NCBI GenBank assembly: GCA_934565655.1
Contig: CAKTIE010000004.1
Span: 1 to 64,000, forward strand
Source of the DNA: an uncultured Oscillospiraceae bacterium
GTDB lineage: Bacteria > Bacillota > Clostridia > Oscillospirales > Oscillospiraceae
Reading direction: 5' to 3'
DNA length: 64,000 nt
Each line of letters starts with the position of its first letter. The stretch's first letter is position 1. The translations under genes were made by a program, and so were the position numbers. The notes below the pieces were generated by a model, which did no database searches, had not been told where the DNA came from, and saw nothing but the letters and a program-made list of their open reading frames with translations. Of the stretch, positions 25,697 to 34,845 are shown piece by piece.

Positions 25697-26727
25697 ATGA
25701 TCTCCCGCGGCTCATAGCCGATATACTTCTCCATCACGTCACCCTCCAGCGGATAGAAGCCGTAATGGGCGAAAAAGCCTCTCGTCTGCTCATCCACGCA
25801 CCGCAGCCGCAGCCGGTCGATGCCCCGCTCCCGATAGAACTGCACCGCCTGACCCAGCGGCGGGATGCCGTAGTTGCGGCCCCGCATGGTGGGCTCCAGA
25901 TAGTAGTAGCCGATCCAGCCCGCGTCATCTGCCTTGTCCGGCAGCAACGTCACCGCGCCCACCGGCGCATTCTCAAACCACACGGCGATGCGCTTGCCCT
26001 CCGCCGGAACGCCGAAGCGCGCCGCCGTGGCCTCGTCCATGTCCTTATAGTACTGGCCGCCGCTCATCATCCGCTTGTCCCGCCACCATGTCTGCTTGGC
26101 AAAGGTGGAAAGCCCTGCCTCCACCTGATGGCTGTTGTCGTTCATATAGACCACCCGGATATCGTCGCCGTCGATCTCCAGCAGCGACACGGCGGTGTTG
26201 TCGCCGTGGGGCGTTTCGCCCACCTCGGAAAGAGGCAGGCCGTTCAGCGTACCCAGCACCATCCGCATGGCCGCGCCGTGGCTGAATATGGCGATGGCCT
26301 TTCCGTCGTTCTCCGCCGCCGCACGCTTCAGGGCGGGGATGTAGCGATCCAGCACCTGCTGGGCCGTTTCGCTGCCCTCCACATGGAACTTGTCCAGCTG
26401 GCGGTTGAAGTAAAGCATCTGCTCCTCATAGGCGGTGTTCAGCTCCTGCCAGGGGCGGCCCTCCCAGCAGCCCATGTGGATCTCCCGGAAGGCGGGCTCC
26501 AGATGAAGCTCCAATCCCTTCGGCTCATATACCGCGCGGGCGGTGGTGCGGGCGCGGAACAGGTCGCTGCTGTATACCGCGTCGATATGCACATCGTCGA
26601 ACCGCTTTTTCAGCACATGGAGCTGCTGATAGCCCCGGTCGGTGATCAGGCCGTTATACTGGCCGTGGGCGATGCGGTAGAGGTTGCCCTCCGCCTCGGC
26701 ATGCCGTACAAGATAAACCGTTGTCAC
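25690..26727 (-). CDS. Histidine phosphatase - GNAT acetyltransferase fusion
   Basis: 345 residues in two domains. Residues 1-205 are a phosphoglycerate-mutase-like histidine phosphatase: LVRHAEAEGN with nucleophile His9, YSSDLFRARTTA, acid region REIHMGCWEG, second catalytic His150 (IFSHGAA). Residues ~215-345 are a GNAT fold: AVWFENAPVGAV, GWIGYYYLEPTMRGRNYGI (acetyl-CoA loop), and the late FFAHYGFYPLEG. GTG 26727 overlaps the preceding stop (GTGA), hence chosen over GTG 26742. Substrates of both domains unknown. Confidence 0.85.
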   Translation of the reverse strand: MTTVYLVRHAEAEGNLYRIAHGQYNGLITDRGYQQLHVLKKRFDDVHIDAVYSSDLFRARTTARAVYEPKGLELHLEPAFREIHMGCWEGRPWQELNTAYEEQMLYFNRQLDKFHVEGSETAQQVLDRYIPALKRAAAENDGKAIAIFSHGAAMRMVLGTLNGLPLSEVGETPHGDNTAVSLLEIDGDDIRVVYMNDNSHQVEAGLSTFAKQTWWRDKRMMSGGQYYKDMDEATAARFGVPAEGKRIAVWFENAPVGAVTLLPDKADDAGWIGYYYLEPTMRGRNYGIPPLGQAVQFYRERGIDRLRLRCVDEQTRGFFAHYGFYPLEGDVMEKYIGYEPREIIW

Positions 26728-27479
26728 AGTACCGTCACCCACGCTTTCATTTCCTGAACAGCGGCATCCACGTCGCCGCCGTATTGCAGATCATAGTCCA
26801 CCACCATGGCCCCGTGGCCCAGATCGTCAAAGGCGGGGGCGGCGTTCTGTCCGTCGCAGCAGGGCAGCAGCAGGAAAGCGTCCGCCGCCCGCTTGCGTAC
26901 CTCCCTGATGTCCAGACTGTACCCGGTCTCCACCACCAGCGCCGCGCCCTGACGGGCCATCTGCTGGGCCACCGCTGCGTAGAGGGGCCGGTCGCCGGCG
27001 ATGAGATTCTGCACATCGCCGGAGCTTTCGTTGGCGGTGCGCACCACGGCGAAAATGGCCTTGTCCGTACCCTGCGGCACGCAGTCGCCGCCCACATAGG
27101 GCATCACCGTCAGGCCGTCGCCCGTCATGGGGCTGTCCAGCCACAGCTCCGGCCGGGTGGTGCGGCAGTCCACGATGGCGTACAGCCCGCGGGCCGCGGC
27201 GGCGCTGGCCAGATTGCTCAGCACATCGGCGCCCATCATGCCGCAGCGGAGATAGTGCTCGGCGCTGATGACCACGGCGGGCAGCTTGCCCTGGGCCGCG
27301 TCCATGGCCTGGCAGGCGTGGAAGCGCAGCGCCTCGGCATTGGCCATCAGGCCGGGGCCGAACATCTCTTCAAAATTCTTCACGATCTTGGGAGAGATCT
27401 TTCCGATCTCCGGGGCAAGGCCCAGCGCGATGGGAGTCCTGCGCTCCCGGATGGCGGCCTGTAATTTCTCGATAGACAT
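26724..27479 (-). CDS. PyrF-like TIM-barrel protein, catalytic motif altered
   Basis: 251 residues. The opening (PIALGLAPEIGKISPKIVKNFEEMFG), the VVISAEHYL strand and the central GLYAIVDCRTTRPELW recall orotidine 5'-phosphate decarboxylase, where the equivalent strand is DxKRGDI. Here the catalytic Lys and second Asp are replaced, so ordinary decarboxylase activity is doubtful. It may be a diverged family with another substrate. First gene of the operon with the phosphatase-GNAT fusion and ygiQ. Identification is tentative. Confidence 0.5.
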   Translation of the reverse strand: MSIEKLQAAIRERRTPIALGLAPEIGKISPKIVKNFEEMFGPGLMANAEALRFHACQAMDAAQGKLPAVVISAEHYLRCGMMGADVLSNLASAAAARGLYAIVDCRTTRPELWLDSPMTGDGLTVMPYVGGDCVPQGTDKAIFAVVRTANESSGDVQNLIAGDRPLYAAVAQQMARQGAALVVETGYSLDIREVRKRAADAFLLLPCCDGQNAAPAFDDLGHGAMVVDYDLQYGGDVDAAVQEMKAWVTVL

Positions 27480-27618
27480 GGCTGTCTCCTTTATCTTTCA
27501 AAATTTTTATTCCCGATCATTGTACCATTTTGCGCTTGTTTTGGCAAGTAATGCCCTGTGTTTTTCGCCGCATTCCGGGACAAACTGACAGCAGCCAATG
27601 AAAAGGAGTGGATGAACC

Positions 27619-27789
27619 ATGAAAATCGCCGCATTCGTCAGCGGTCTTTGCATCGGCATGGTGGCCGGCGCCACGGTGGATCGCATGTCCTCCGACCGGA
27701 AGGCGCGCCGCGCCGTCAGCCGCACCATGGAGCGCATGGGCAAGGCGATGGACAGCGCCCTCGAGGATGTCAAGAGCTGCCTGCACTGA
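27619..27789 (+). CDS. Small YtxH-like protein
   Basis: 56 residues: a short hydrophobic N-terminus with Gly-rich turn (MKIAAFVSGLCIGMVAGATV), then a basic amphipathic helix (DRMSSDRKARRAVSRTMERMG) and a Cys near the end. Layout resembles YtxH-type small envelope proteins. AAAAGGAGTG ribosome site, directly followed by a strong terminator, so it is a real single-gene transcript despite its size. Confidence 0.65.
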   Translation: MKIAAFVSGLCIGMVAGATVDRMSSDRKARRAVSRTMERMGKAMDSALEDVKSCLH

Positions 27790-27794
27790 ATGAA

Positions 27795-27829
27795 AGATGT
27801 CCCGCAGAAATGACTGCGGGACATCTTTT
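27795..27829 (+). terminator. Terminator of the small YtxH-like gene
   Basis: GATGTCCCGCAG / CTGCGGGACATC stem, six-base loop, five-T run. Confidence 0.93.
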
Positions 27830-27902
27830 TGTCATTGTGTTGAATATTCCTCCAACGCGCTCAAATATACAGCAGACTTTGTCAAAAAACCGTGAAAAGT
27901 GG

Positions 27903-27931
27903 TGGATTTTTCCGTGGGGCTTCTGTATAAT
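27903..27931 (+). promoter_or_regulatory. Promoter of the YhgE/Pip operon
   Basis: TATAAT at 27926-27931 with a weak -35 (TGGATT, 27903-27908) at 17 bp; about 50 bp before the first start codon. Confidence 0.55.
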
Positions 27932-27981
27932 GTAAAATTGTAGGATTATCACTATCGCCCTATGGGGCTTTGGGAGGGACT

Positions 27982-30039
27982 ATGCGCAATATCTGGACGG
28001 TATTCAAAACCGACGTGAAAACGCTGAGCAAATGCTTCTTTGCCTGCGCGGTGGTGGTGGCCATCGCCGTGCTGCCCAGCCTGTACGCATGGCTGAACAT
28101 CTATTCCAACTGGGATCCCTACGGCAACACCGGCGGCATCTCCATCGCCCTGGTCTCGCTGGATAAGGGCTATACCGACGAGGACGGCGTCTTTACCAAC
28201 AAGGGCGAGGACGTGGTCAACGACCTGCGGGAGGCCACCAGCATCAACTGGGTCATTCTGGACAGCGAGAAGCAGGCCAGGGACGGCGTATACGCCGGGG
28301 ACTACTACGCCGCTGTGGTCATCGACAGGGACTTTACCTATAAGATGTTCCACATGCTGACGGAGTGGACGGGCAAGCCCTCCATCACCTACTATGAAAA
28401 CGCCAAGAAGAACGCCGTGGCCACCAAGATCACCGATACCGCGGTGGAGAGTCTGAAGCGCACCATCAACGAGAATTATCTGGAGGTGGTCATCGGCCGC
28501 GTCATGACCCAGGCCAATCTGCTGGCCGCCGATCTGACGGAGGACGATCCCGAGGCGGCGGTGAAGGGCCTGTTCTATCAGGTGCAGGATCTGCTGGCGG
28601 GCTGCCGGGCCACCATGGACGCCTTTGAGGCGGCCAAGGACAACAGCACCATCGACATCGAGCCGGGGAAGCTGGCCCAGATCATTCAGGATATCAACGG
28701 CAAGCTGCCGGATACCGGAAAGCTGCAGGAAACGGTGGCAGAAATCGACCGGGCCATCTATACGGCGCTGCAGAAGGTGCAGCGGGCGCTGGACAAGGTC
28801 CAGCAGGCCGTGGCCGACGACAGCAAGCTGGAGGAGGCCCGCAAGGCCATCGAGGAGGCTGCCGCCGCCATGGGACAGCTGGGCGACCAGCTGACGGCGT
28901 GGGCAGACCGGCTGGAGCAGCAGTCGGCAGGCCACGCGGCCGCCAAGCTGGCCCGCGATATCGCCGCCAAGTGCTACCAGCTGCAAAGCCGTCTGGCGGC
29001 GCTGCCGGACAACGAGGATCTGCAGACCGCCATCAGCGACTGCAAGGATATCGTCGCCGCCATCGGCAATATGACCGGAAAGCTGACGCCCACCGCCGAT
29101 GAGCTGCGCAAGGAGCTGGAGAACGTCATGGGTCAGGTCTCCCGCACCATGGAAAGCGTGAAGGGGCTGGGCGACGATGCCCGCGCCGTCCGTGACGCGA
29201 TGGCCGACACGGCGATGGCGCTGGACGAGACCATGGCGCTGCTGCGGCCCGCCGCCGACCGGCTGGCCCAGTCGGTGTCCGAGACCATCGACAAGCTGCA
29301 GGGCCTGACCGCCGACGAGTATATGGACATCCTGCTGGATATCCTCAGCGGCGATCCGGAGGAGTACGGCCGGTACTTCTCCCAGATGGTGCAGACCACC
29401 GTGACCCCCATCTATCCCATCGAGAACTACGGCTCCGCCATGGCCCCCTTCTATACGGTGCTGGCCATCTGGGTGGGCGGCGTCATTCTGGTGGCCATCA
29501 TCAAGTCCCACGCCCGGCTGGACGGTCTGATCGACCCCAAGCCCCGCGAGCTGTATTTCGGCCGGTACATCATCTTTTTCCTGCTGAGCCAGATCCAGGC
29601 GGCGGTCATCATCACCGGCGACCTGTTCCTGCTGAAGATCCAATGCCTGCATCCGGGCCTGCTGTATCTGACCGGCGCACTGACGGCCCTGACCTTCAGC
29701 TTGCTGATCTACTCGCTGGCCCTGTCCTTCGGCGACGTGGGCAAGGCCATCGTGGTGGTGGTCATGGTATTGCAGATCGCAGGCTCCTCCGGCACCTTCC
29801 CCATCGAGCTGCTGCCGGAGGTCTATCAGAAGATCTACCGCTTCTTCCCGTTCCCCTACGCCATCGACGCCATGCGCGAGTGCATCTGCGGCCTGTATGG
29901 CGACTACTATATGACGCAGATGGCGTATCTGCTGCTGTTTGACGCGGCGGCGCTGCTGATCGGCCTGCTGGTGCGGCGACCCTTCATGGGCCTGAACCAT
30001 TTCATGGAGGCCAAGCTGGAAGAGACGGAGCTGTTTTAA
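27982..30039 (+). CDS. YhgE/Pip family membrane protein 1
   Basis: 685 residues. A single N-terminal membrane helix (about 15-35) precedes the family signature PSLYAWLNIYSNWDPYG; then ~430 residues of extracytoplasmic, mostly helical coiled-coil sequence with DYYAAVVIDRDFT near its start; then five to six membrane helices from about residue 480 to the end. Same architecture as phage-infection protein Pip and YhgE, related to type VII secretion EsaA/YueB and to ABC-2 permeases. GGGAGGG ribosome site. First of a three-gene operon. Confidence 0.92.
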   Translation: MRNIWTVFKTDVKTLSKCFFACAVVVAIAVLPSLYAWLNIYSNWDPYGNTGGISIALVSLDKGYTDEDGVFTNKGEDVVNDLREATSINWVILDSEKQARDGVYAGDYYAAVVIDRDFTYKMFHMLTEWTGKPSITYYENAKKNAVATKITDTAVESLKRTINENYLEVVIGRVMTQANLLAADLTEDDPEAAVKGLFYQVQDLLAGCRATMDAFEAAKDNSTIDIEPGKLAQIIQDINGKLPDTGKLQETVAEIDRAIYTALQKVQRALDKVQQAVADDSKLEEARKAIEEAAAAMGQLGDQLTAWADRLEQQSAGHAAAKLARDIAAKCYQLQSRLAALPDNEDLQTAISDCKDIVAAIGNMTGKLTPTADELRKELENVMGQVSRTMESVKGLGDDARAVRDAMADTAMALDETMALLRPAADRLAQSVSETIDKLQGLTADEYMDILLDILSGDPEEYGRYFSQMVQTTVTPIYPIENYGSAMAPFYTVLAIWVGGVILVAIIKSHARLDGLIDPKPRELYFGRYIIFFLLSQIQAAVIITGDLFLLKIQCLHPGLLYLTGALTALTFSLLIYSLALSFGDVGKAIVVVVMVLQIAGSSGTFPIELLPEVYQKIYRFFPFPYAIDAMRECICGLYGDYYMTQMAYLLLFDAAALLIGLLVRRPFMGLNHFMEAKLEETELF

Positions 30040-30055
30040 GGAGGTGCAGAGTCCC

Positions 30056-30688
30056 ATGACACTGGAAGAAAAGTATCATCAGCTGTACGACCGGCTGCTG
30101 GAGGAAGTGGCGGCCCTGCACAAAAGCAATCAGCACCGCATCCGTGTGGGCATGCGGGCGCTGGTGATCGTCACTGTGGGCCTTCTGCTGCTGATGTTTC
30201 TGGCGGAGGGCAACAAGGTCTTTACCCTGATCCTGTGGATCCTGTCCATGTTCGCCCTGTCGGCGTACCTTATCGGCGTGGAGTACATGGACTATGAGCT
30301 GCAGAAGAAGCTGCAGGATATCACCCAGGAGGAGCAGGCTACTCTGGGTCAGCTGATCGCCTTGCCCCAGCTGAGCCGCACCGCCCGTCTGCCCCAGCTG
30401 CTGAAATGGAAGGGCGAGGAGCAGGCCGAAGAAGAGACGCAGGCGGCGGAGCCCGCTCCCGCAAAGAGCGAAAGCCGCGCCGTTACCCTGCCCATGCCGG
30501 AGGAGAACGCCCGTCCCGTGGTGGATGGGCCGGTATCCATTCCTCTGGATATGGACGCCATTCTGAAGTCCGATCCCCGGAAGATGGCCGCCGATCTGGC
30601 GCAGCTGGCCCAGGCGCTGCAGGCCCTATCGGCCGACCTGGCCGCCGGAGGGGAAAAGACGTCGGACAGCAAGGAGGTGGGCCAATGA
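30056..30688 (+). CDS. Two-helix membrane protein between the two YhgE/Pip genes
   Basis: 210 residues: N-terminal helical segment (MTLEEKYHQLYDRLLEEVAAL), two adjacent membrane helices (about 32-50 and 55-75), amphipathic helix, then a disordered Glu/Ala/Pro region and a final helix (KMAADLAQLAQALQALSADL). AAGGAGGTG ribosome site overlaps the previous stop region; its own stop overlaps the next start (ATGA). The family is not one I recognise. Tight coupling suggests a linker or regulator for the two large proteins. Confidence 0.7.
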   Translation: MTLEEKYHQLYDRLLEEVAALHKSNQHRIRVGMRALVIVTVGLLLLMFLAEGNKVFTLILWILSMFALSAYLIGVEYMDYELQKKLQDITQEEQATLGQLIALPQLSRTARLPQLLKWKGEEQAEEETQAAEPAPAKSESRAVTLPMPEENARPVVDGPVSIPLDMDAILKSDPRKMAADLAQLAQALQALSADLAAGGEKTSDSKEVGQ

Positions 30689-32772
30689 TCAAGCGCATCG
30701 GAAGCATTTTCCGGGCCGACTGGCAGCGGCTGACCGCCAGTGTGGTGGCCGTTGTGGTGATGCTGGGCCTGTGTCTGGTGCCGTGCCTGTACGCATGGTT
30801 CAACATCCTCTCCAACTGGGATCCCTACGGCCCGGCCTCCACCGGCAATATCAGGGTGGCCGTGGCCAGCGAGGACGAGGGCTGCGAGATCCTGGGCCTG
30901 CACCTGAACATCGGCGAGCTGGTGATGGAGGGCCTTCAGACCAACGACCAGATGGGCTGGGTCTTTCTGGAGGATCAGGAGACGGCGCTGGACGGCGTGT
31001 ACGCCGGCGACTACTACGCCGCGCTGATCGTGCCGGAGGAGTTTACCGCCGATTTCGTCAGCCTGCTGGACGGCGAGCTGGAGCATCCCCAGATCCAGTA
31101 TTATGAAAACGAAAAGAAGAACGCCATCGCGCCCAAGATCACCGGCAAGGCCAAGACCGCCGTGCAGGAGCAGATCAACAACACCATCATCGAGAAGGTG
31201 GCCGGGGCGCTGACCACCGCCAGCTCTGTGTTCAAGGCGCTGGGGCTGGACGCCGAGGATGTGGCGGCCCGGCTCATTGAAAAATTGCAGGACGCCCAGT
31301 GGCAGATGAACCAGCTCAGCAAGATCCTGACCTCACTGGAAAATGTCATGGACAATGCCGATGACCTGCTGACGGCGGCGGCTATCACCGTGGACGATGT
31401 CAACGGCGTGCTGGTGAACGCCTCCAATGCGGTAGGCGGCGTGGGCGATATGATCGGCACCGGCTCGGATATTGCCGACAGCACCGCCAACGATGTGGTG
31501 ACGGTGCTGGACGCCATCGACAAGAGTCTGGTGGATCTGGAGAACAAGCTGCGCCAGTGGGGCACCGCCGAGGATCCCACCCTCCTGCAGCAGCAGATCA
31601 TCCGCCAGATCGACGATGTAGTGGCCCGTCTGCAGGAGCTGAAGGATAAGGCGCCTGATCTGGCGGACAAGATCGACGCCGCCATCGAAAAGCTGACCGC
31701 GCTGCGGGACGACGTGGCCGACGCGGGAGACCTGGGCATCAAGGATCAGCTTCTGGACAGGCTGGCGGAGGCCCGGCAGACCGTCCGGGCGGCGGCCTTG
31801 CAGGCCAATCAGAACGTCAACGATTTCATTCACGAGAAGAATGACAAGGCGCTGGCGGCCCTGCGCTCCGTGCAGGAGCTGCTGGGCAGCGGCTCCGGTA
31901 AGCTGAAGGGCCTGTCCAGTACGCTGGACGGCTACGCCGCCGCTATGGAGCAGTCTCAGTCCACGCTGGCGGCAGGCGCCACGCTGGCCAGCACCGTGTC
32001 CGGCTATCTGGCGGACATGGAGGCGGATGTGCGCCGCATCACCGACAGCTCGGCCTTCCGGGAATTTACGGACATGCTGGAGAATAACCCCGACGGCATT
32101 GCCGACTATCTGGCCTCCCCCGTGCAGCTGAATACCGAGATCGCCTATGAGATCGGTGACTACGGCTCCGCCATGTCGCCCTATTACATCATGCTGGCGC
32201 TGTTCGTGGGCTCGCTGCTGGCGGCGGTGATGATCAAGGTGCCGGTGACCCAGCCCCAGTTCCTGGGCTATCGTGCCGTAGAGCGGTATTTCGGCCGCTT
32301 CGTGCTGTTCTTCCTGGTGGGCATGGCACAGGCGCTGGTGACCGCCTTCGGCTGCCTGTACTTCGTGGGTATCCAGTGTGTGGAGCCGGCGCGGTTCGTG
32401 CTGGCCTGCTGCATCTGCTCGCTGAACTTCGCCATGATGAACTTCGGTCTGGTCTACGCCCTGGACAACGTGGGCATGGCCGCCGCCGTCATCATCATGG
32501 TCATTCAGGTGGCGGGCTCCGGCGGCTCCTACCCCATCCATGTGCTGCCCATGCTGTTCCAGAAGCTCTATTTCCTCATGCCCTTCCACTACGGCATGGA
32601 CATGATCCGCGAGACCATCGGCGGCATGTACGGCCATACTTATCGCAACTGCGCCCTGATCCTGCTGGGCATGTGCGTGATCTTTACGGTGTTCGGGCTG
32701 CTGGTGTACTATCCGGCCCGGAAGCTGAACGCCGCCATTGCCGAGAGCAAGGAGCGCTCCGGCATCATGTAA
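30685..32772 (+). CDS. YhgE/Pip family membrane protein 2
   Basis: 695 residues, paralogous to the gene at 27982: same signature (PCLYAWFNILSNWDPYG), same DGVYAGDYYAALIVPEEFTADF block, long helical ectodomain (about 60-480), then a C-terminal membrane domain with GDYGSAMSPYYIMLALFVG and the conserved MPFHYGMDMIRETIGG near the end. Starts within the preceding stop (ATGA). Two YhgE/Pip proteins in one operon suggest a heterodimeric permease or secretion-like complex. Confidence 0.9.
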   Translation: MIKRIGSIFRADWQRLTASVVAVVVMLGLCLVPCLYAWFNILSNWDPYGPASTGNIRVAVASEDEGCEILGLHLNIGELVMEGLQTNDQMGWVFLEDQETALDGVYAGDYYAALIVPEEFTADFVSLLDGELEHPQIQYYENEKKNAIAPKITGKAKTAVQEQINNTIIEKVAGALTTASSVFKALGLDAEDVAARLIEKLQDAQWQMNQLSKILTSLENVMDNADDLLTAAAITVDDVNGVLVNASNAVGGVGDMIGTGSDIADSTANDVVTVLDAIDKSLVDLENKLRQWGTAEDPTLLQQQIIRQIDDVVARLQELKDKAPDLADKIDAAIEKLTALRDDVADAGDLGIKDQLLDRLAEARQTVRAAALQANQNVNDFIHEKNDKALAALRSVQELLGSGSGKLKGLSSTLDGYAAAMEQSQSTLAAGATLASTVSGYLADMEADVRRITDSSAFREFTDMLENNPDGIADYLASPVQLNTEIAYEIGDYGSAMSPYYIMLALFVGSLLAAVMIKVPVTQPQFLGYRAVERYFGRFVLFFLVGMAQALVTAFGCLYFVGIQCVEPARFVLACCICSLNFAMMNFGLVYALDNVGMAAAVIIMVIQVAGSGGSYPIHVLPMLFQKLYFLMPFHYGMDMIRETIGGMYGHTYRNCALILLGMCVIFTVFGLLVYYPARKLNAAIAESKERSGIM

Positions 32773-32774
32773 GC

Positions 32775-32826
32775 AAAAAAACAGAACGCCGCACGGCATA
32801 TGCCATGCGGCGTTCTGTTTTTTTCA
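32775..32826. terminator. Bidirectional terminator
   Basis: GAACGCCGCA / TGCGGCGTTC stem with inner ATGCCG complementarity, long A-run before and T-run after. Confidence 0.93.
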
Positions 32827-32839
32827 TACGGCATCCGCG

Positions 32840-33196
32840 TCAGATATTGACGCTGGTGTGCTCATCGAGATCGGGCTTGCTCAGCTCGGTGCAGCGGTCG
32901 TACTCCACCTGCATCACGGCAGAAATGGTGTGGCGGCCGTAGTCGTCCAGCTTTGCGTACTGGGTCAGCAGTTTTTCGGTGTCATCGGTCAGGTAGAAGG
33001 CGGCGTCGTCGCCCAGCGCCTTGATCCCCAGCACCTTACACAGCCGCAGCACTGTGTCGAAGCTGGAGCCTCCCACACCGTTGTGCAGCGCGCTGTTCAC
33101 AGTGGACAGAGGTACGCCCACCGCAAAAGCGAACTGCCGCACGCTTTTGTACTGCTTGCCGATCTCTTCGCGGATGATCTTTGTTAGATTGTCCAT
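32840..33196 (-). CDS. XRE-family transcriptional regulator
   Basis: 118 residues. HTH about residues 15-65 (SVRQFAFAVGVPLSTVNSALHNGVGGSSFDTVLRLCKVLGI), then a helical C-terminal part with LLTQYAKLDDYGRHTISAVMQVEYDRC, the phrase common in chromosomal Clostridia regulators. ATG 33196 has GGGAG upstream. Divergent from trkA across 239 bp. Target unknown. Confidence 0.88.
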   Translation of the reverse strand: MDNLTKIIREEIGKQYKSVRQFAFAVGVPLSTVNSALHNGVGGSSFDTVLRLCKVLGIKALGDDAAFYLTDDTEKLLTQYAKLDDYGRHTISAVMQVEYDRCTELSKPDLDEHTSVNI

Positions 33197-33435
33197 GGTC
33201 TCCCGTCCTTTACTATCAGGTTTTCGGTTGTGCATTTTCCAATTTTAGGCAATTTTATTATACCACGGCCGTGATTTTTAGCAAGATATAAGATGAGATT
33301 TAACATATTTTTCACAATTATGCCAAACCGGTCGCTTTTTCGCGTTTATGTTCTATGGAAAAGCACTTTTATTTTATGCACAGCTGTGATAAAATATGTG
33401 GCGCAAAGTCAAACCGCCTTTACAGGAGGAGCATT
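33197..33435. other. Divergent intergenic region before trkA
   Basis: 239 bp, AT-rich. Contains a perfect palindrome CACAGCTGTG (33379-33388) followed by TAAAAT-like sequence just upstream of the trkA ribosome site. It could be an operator or part of the trkA promoter; I could not identify a clear -35. Confidence 0.35.
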
Positions 33436-34794
33436 ATGAAGATCATTATCGTGGGCAACGGCAAGGTGGGCTATGCCATCGCCAATTCGCTGGCGGAGGA
33501 GGATCACGACATCACCATCGTGGACGCTCATACCGCGGCCCTGCGTAAAGCGGAGAGCACCATGGACGTGCTGTGCGTGGAGGGCAACGGCGCCAGCATC
33601 AGCGTGCTGCTGGAGGCCGGCGTCCGTACCGCCGATCTGGTGATCGCCGTCACCAACCAGGACGAGATCAATCTGGTCTGCTGTCTGATCGCCAAGAAGC
33701 TGGGCGCCAAGCACACCGTGGCCCGGGTGCGCAACACCGATTACCGCCGGGACGAGGAGATGCTGAAAAAGGAGATCGGGCTGGACATGGTCATCAATCC
33801 CGATCTGGCCGCGGCCCAGGAGATGGCCCGTATTCTGGCGTTCCCCGCCGCCTTCAGCGTGGAGCCCTTTGCACGGGGCCGCATCGACATGATCGGCTTC
33901 CAGGTCACGGAGAGCGATACCATCTGCGGCGTGGCGCTGAGCCAGTCTCACCGCCTGCGTCAGGCGGAGGTGCTGATCTGCGCGGCGGAGCATCAGGGCG
34001 AGTACATTATTCCCGATGGTAATTTCATCCCCGCCGCAGGCGACCGGGTGTATATGCTGGGCGCCAAGCCGGAGCTGCAGCGGATGCTGAAGGAGATGGG
34101 CCGCACCTGGCAGAAGGTGAAGAAGGTTTCGGTGCTGGGCGGCAGCCGCAGCGCCATGTATCTGGCGTGGGAGCTGCAAAAGACCAACACCAGCGTCCGC
34201 ATCGTGGAAATGGACGCGGATAAATGCCTGCGCCTGTCGGCCCAACTGCCCCATGTGCTGGTGATCCAGGGCGACGGCACCGACAATACGCTGCTGCAGC
34301 AGGAGGGGATCCTGGACGCCGATGCGTTCGTGGCCGTTACCAACCGGGACGAGGAGAACCTGCTGATGGCCATGCACGCCCAGCGCAGCGGTGTGCCCAA
34401 GGTGCTGGCCAAAATGACCCGCCCCAACTATATGGATCTGGTCAACAGCACCGGCATCGACTCCATCATTTCCCCCAAGGACATCATCTCCAGCCAGATC
34501 CTGCGGTATGTCCGCGCGCTGGGCAACGCCGAGGGCAGCAAGGTGGAGAGCCTTTATAAGATGCTGGGCGGCCATGTGGAGGCCCTGTCCTTCACCGCCG
34601 CCGCCTCCAGCCATGCCGTGCTGGGCAAGCCGCTGAAGGATCTCCAGCTGCGCAAGGGCCTGCTGGTGGCCGCCATCGTGCGGGACGAGCATACCATCAT
34701 CCCCGGCGGTATGACCACCATCGAGGATGGCGACCATGTGGTGGTGGTGACCCGTGCTACCGGTCTGGACGACCTGACAGATATTCTGGCATAA
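33436..34794 (+). CDS. trkA: Trk potassium uptake regulatory protein TrkA
   Basis: 452 residues made of two RCK_N-RCK_C halves. First Rossmann motif IVGNGKVGYAIANSLA at the N-terminus, second VLGGSRSAMYLAWELQ at about residue 232; each is followed by GNG/GDGTD nucleotide-binding Asp strands and a TrkA_C lobe. It is the NAD/ATP-binding cytoplasmic ring that gates TrkH/KtrB. AGGAGGA ribosome site. No channel subunit is encoded nearby. Confidence 0.95.
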   Translation: MKIIIVGNGKVGYAIANSLAEEDHDITIVDAHTAALRKAESTMDVLCVEGNGASISVLLEAGVRTADLVIAVTNQDEINLVCCLIAKKLGAKHTVARVRNTDYRRDEEMLKKEIGLDMVINPDLAAAQEMARILAFPAAFSVEPFARGRIDMIGFQVTESDTICGVALSQSHRLRQAEVLICAAEHQGEYIIPDGNFIPAAGDRVYMLGAKPELQRMLKEMGRTWQKVKKVSVLGGSRSAMYLAWELQKTNTSVRIVEMDADKCLRLSAQLPHVLVIQGDGTDNTLLQQEGILDADAFVAVTNRDEENLLMAMHAQRSGVPKVLAKMTRPNYMDLVNSTGIDSIISPKDIISSQILRYVRALGNAEGSKVESLYKMLGGHVEALSFTAAASSHAVLGKPLKDLQLRKGLLVAAIVRDEHTIIPGGMTTIEDGDHVVVVTRATGLDDLTDILA

Positions 34795-34845
34795 AACTGT
34801 CACACCGGCGGAAGGGACCGGATGAAGAAAACGGGGAGGTTTTGT

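Noticed and set aside
27952..30057. Very long minus-strand frame across the first YhgE/Pip gene (and similar long antisense frames elsewhere, for example over 16329-18770, 33409-35958 and 57711-59519)
   Set aside because: Shadows of high-GC coding sequence; low-complexity His/Gln/Leu/Gly composition, no ribosome sites, and the opposite strand carries recognised proteins.
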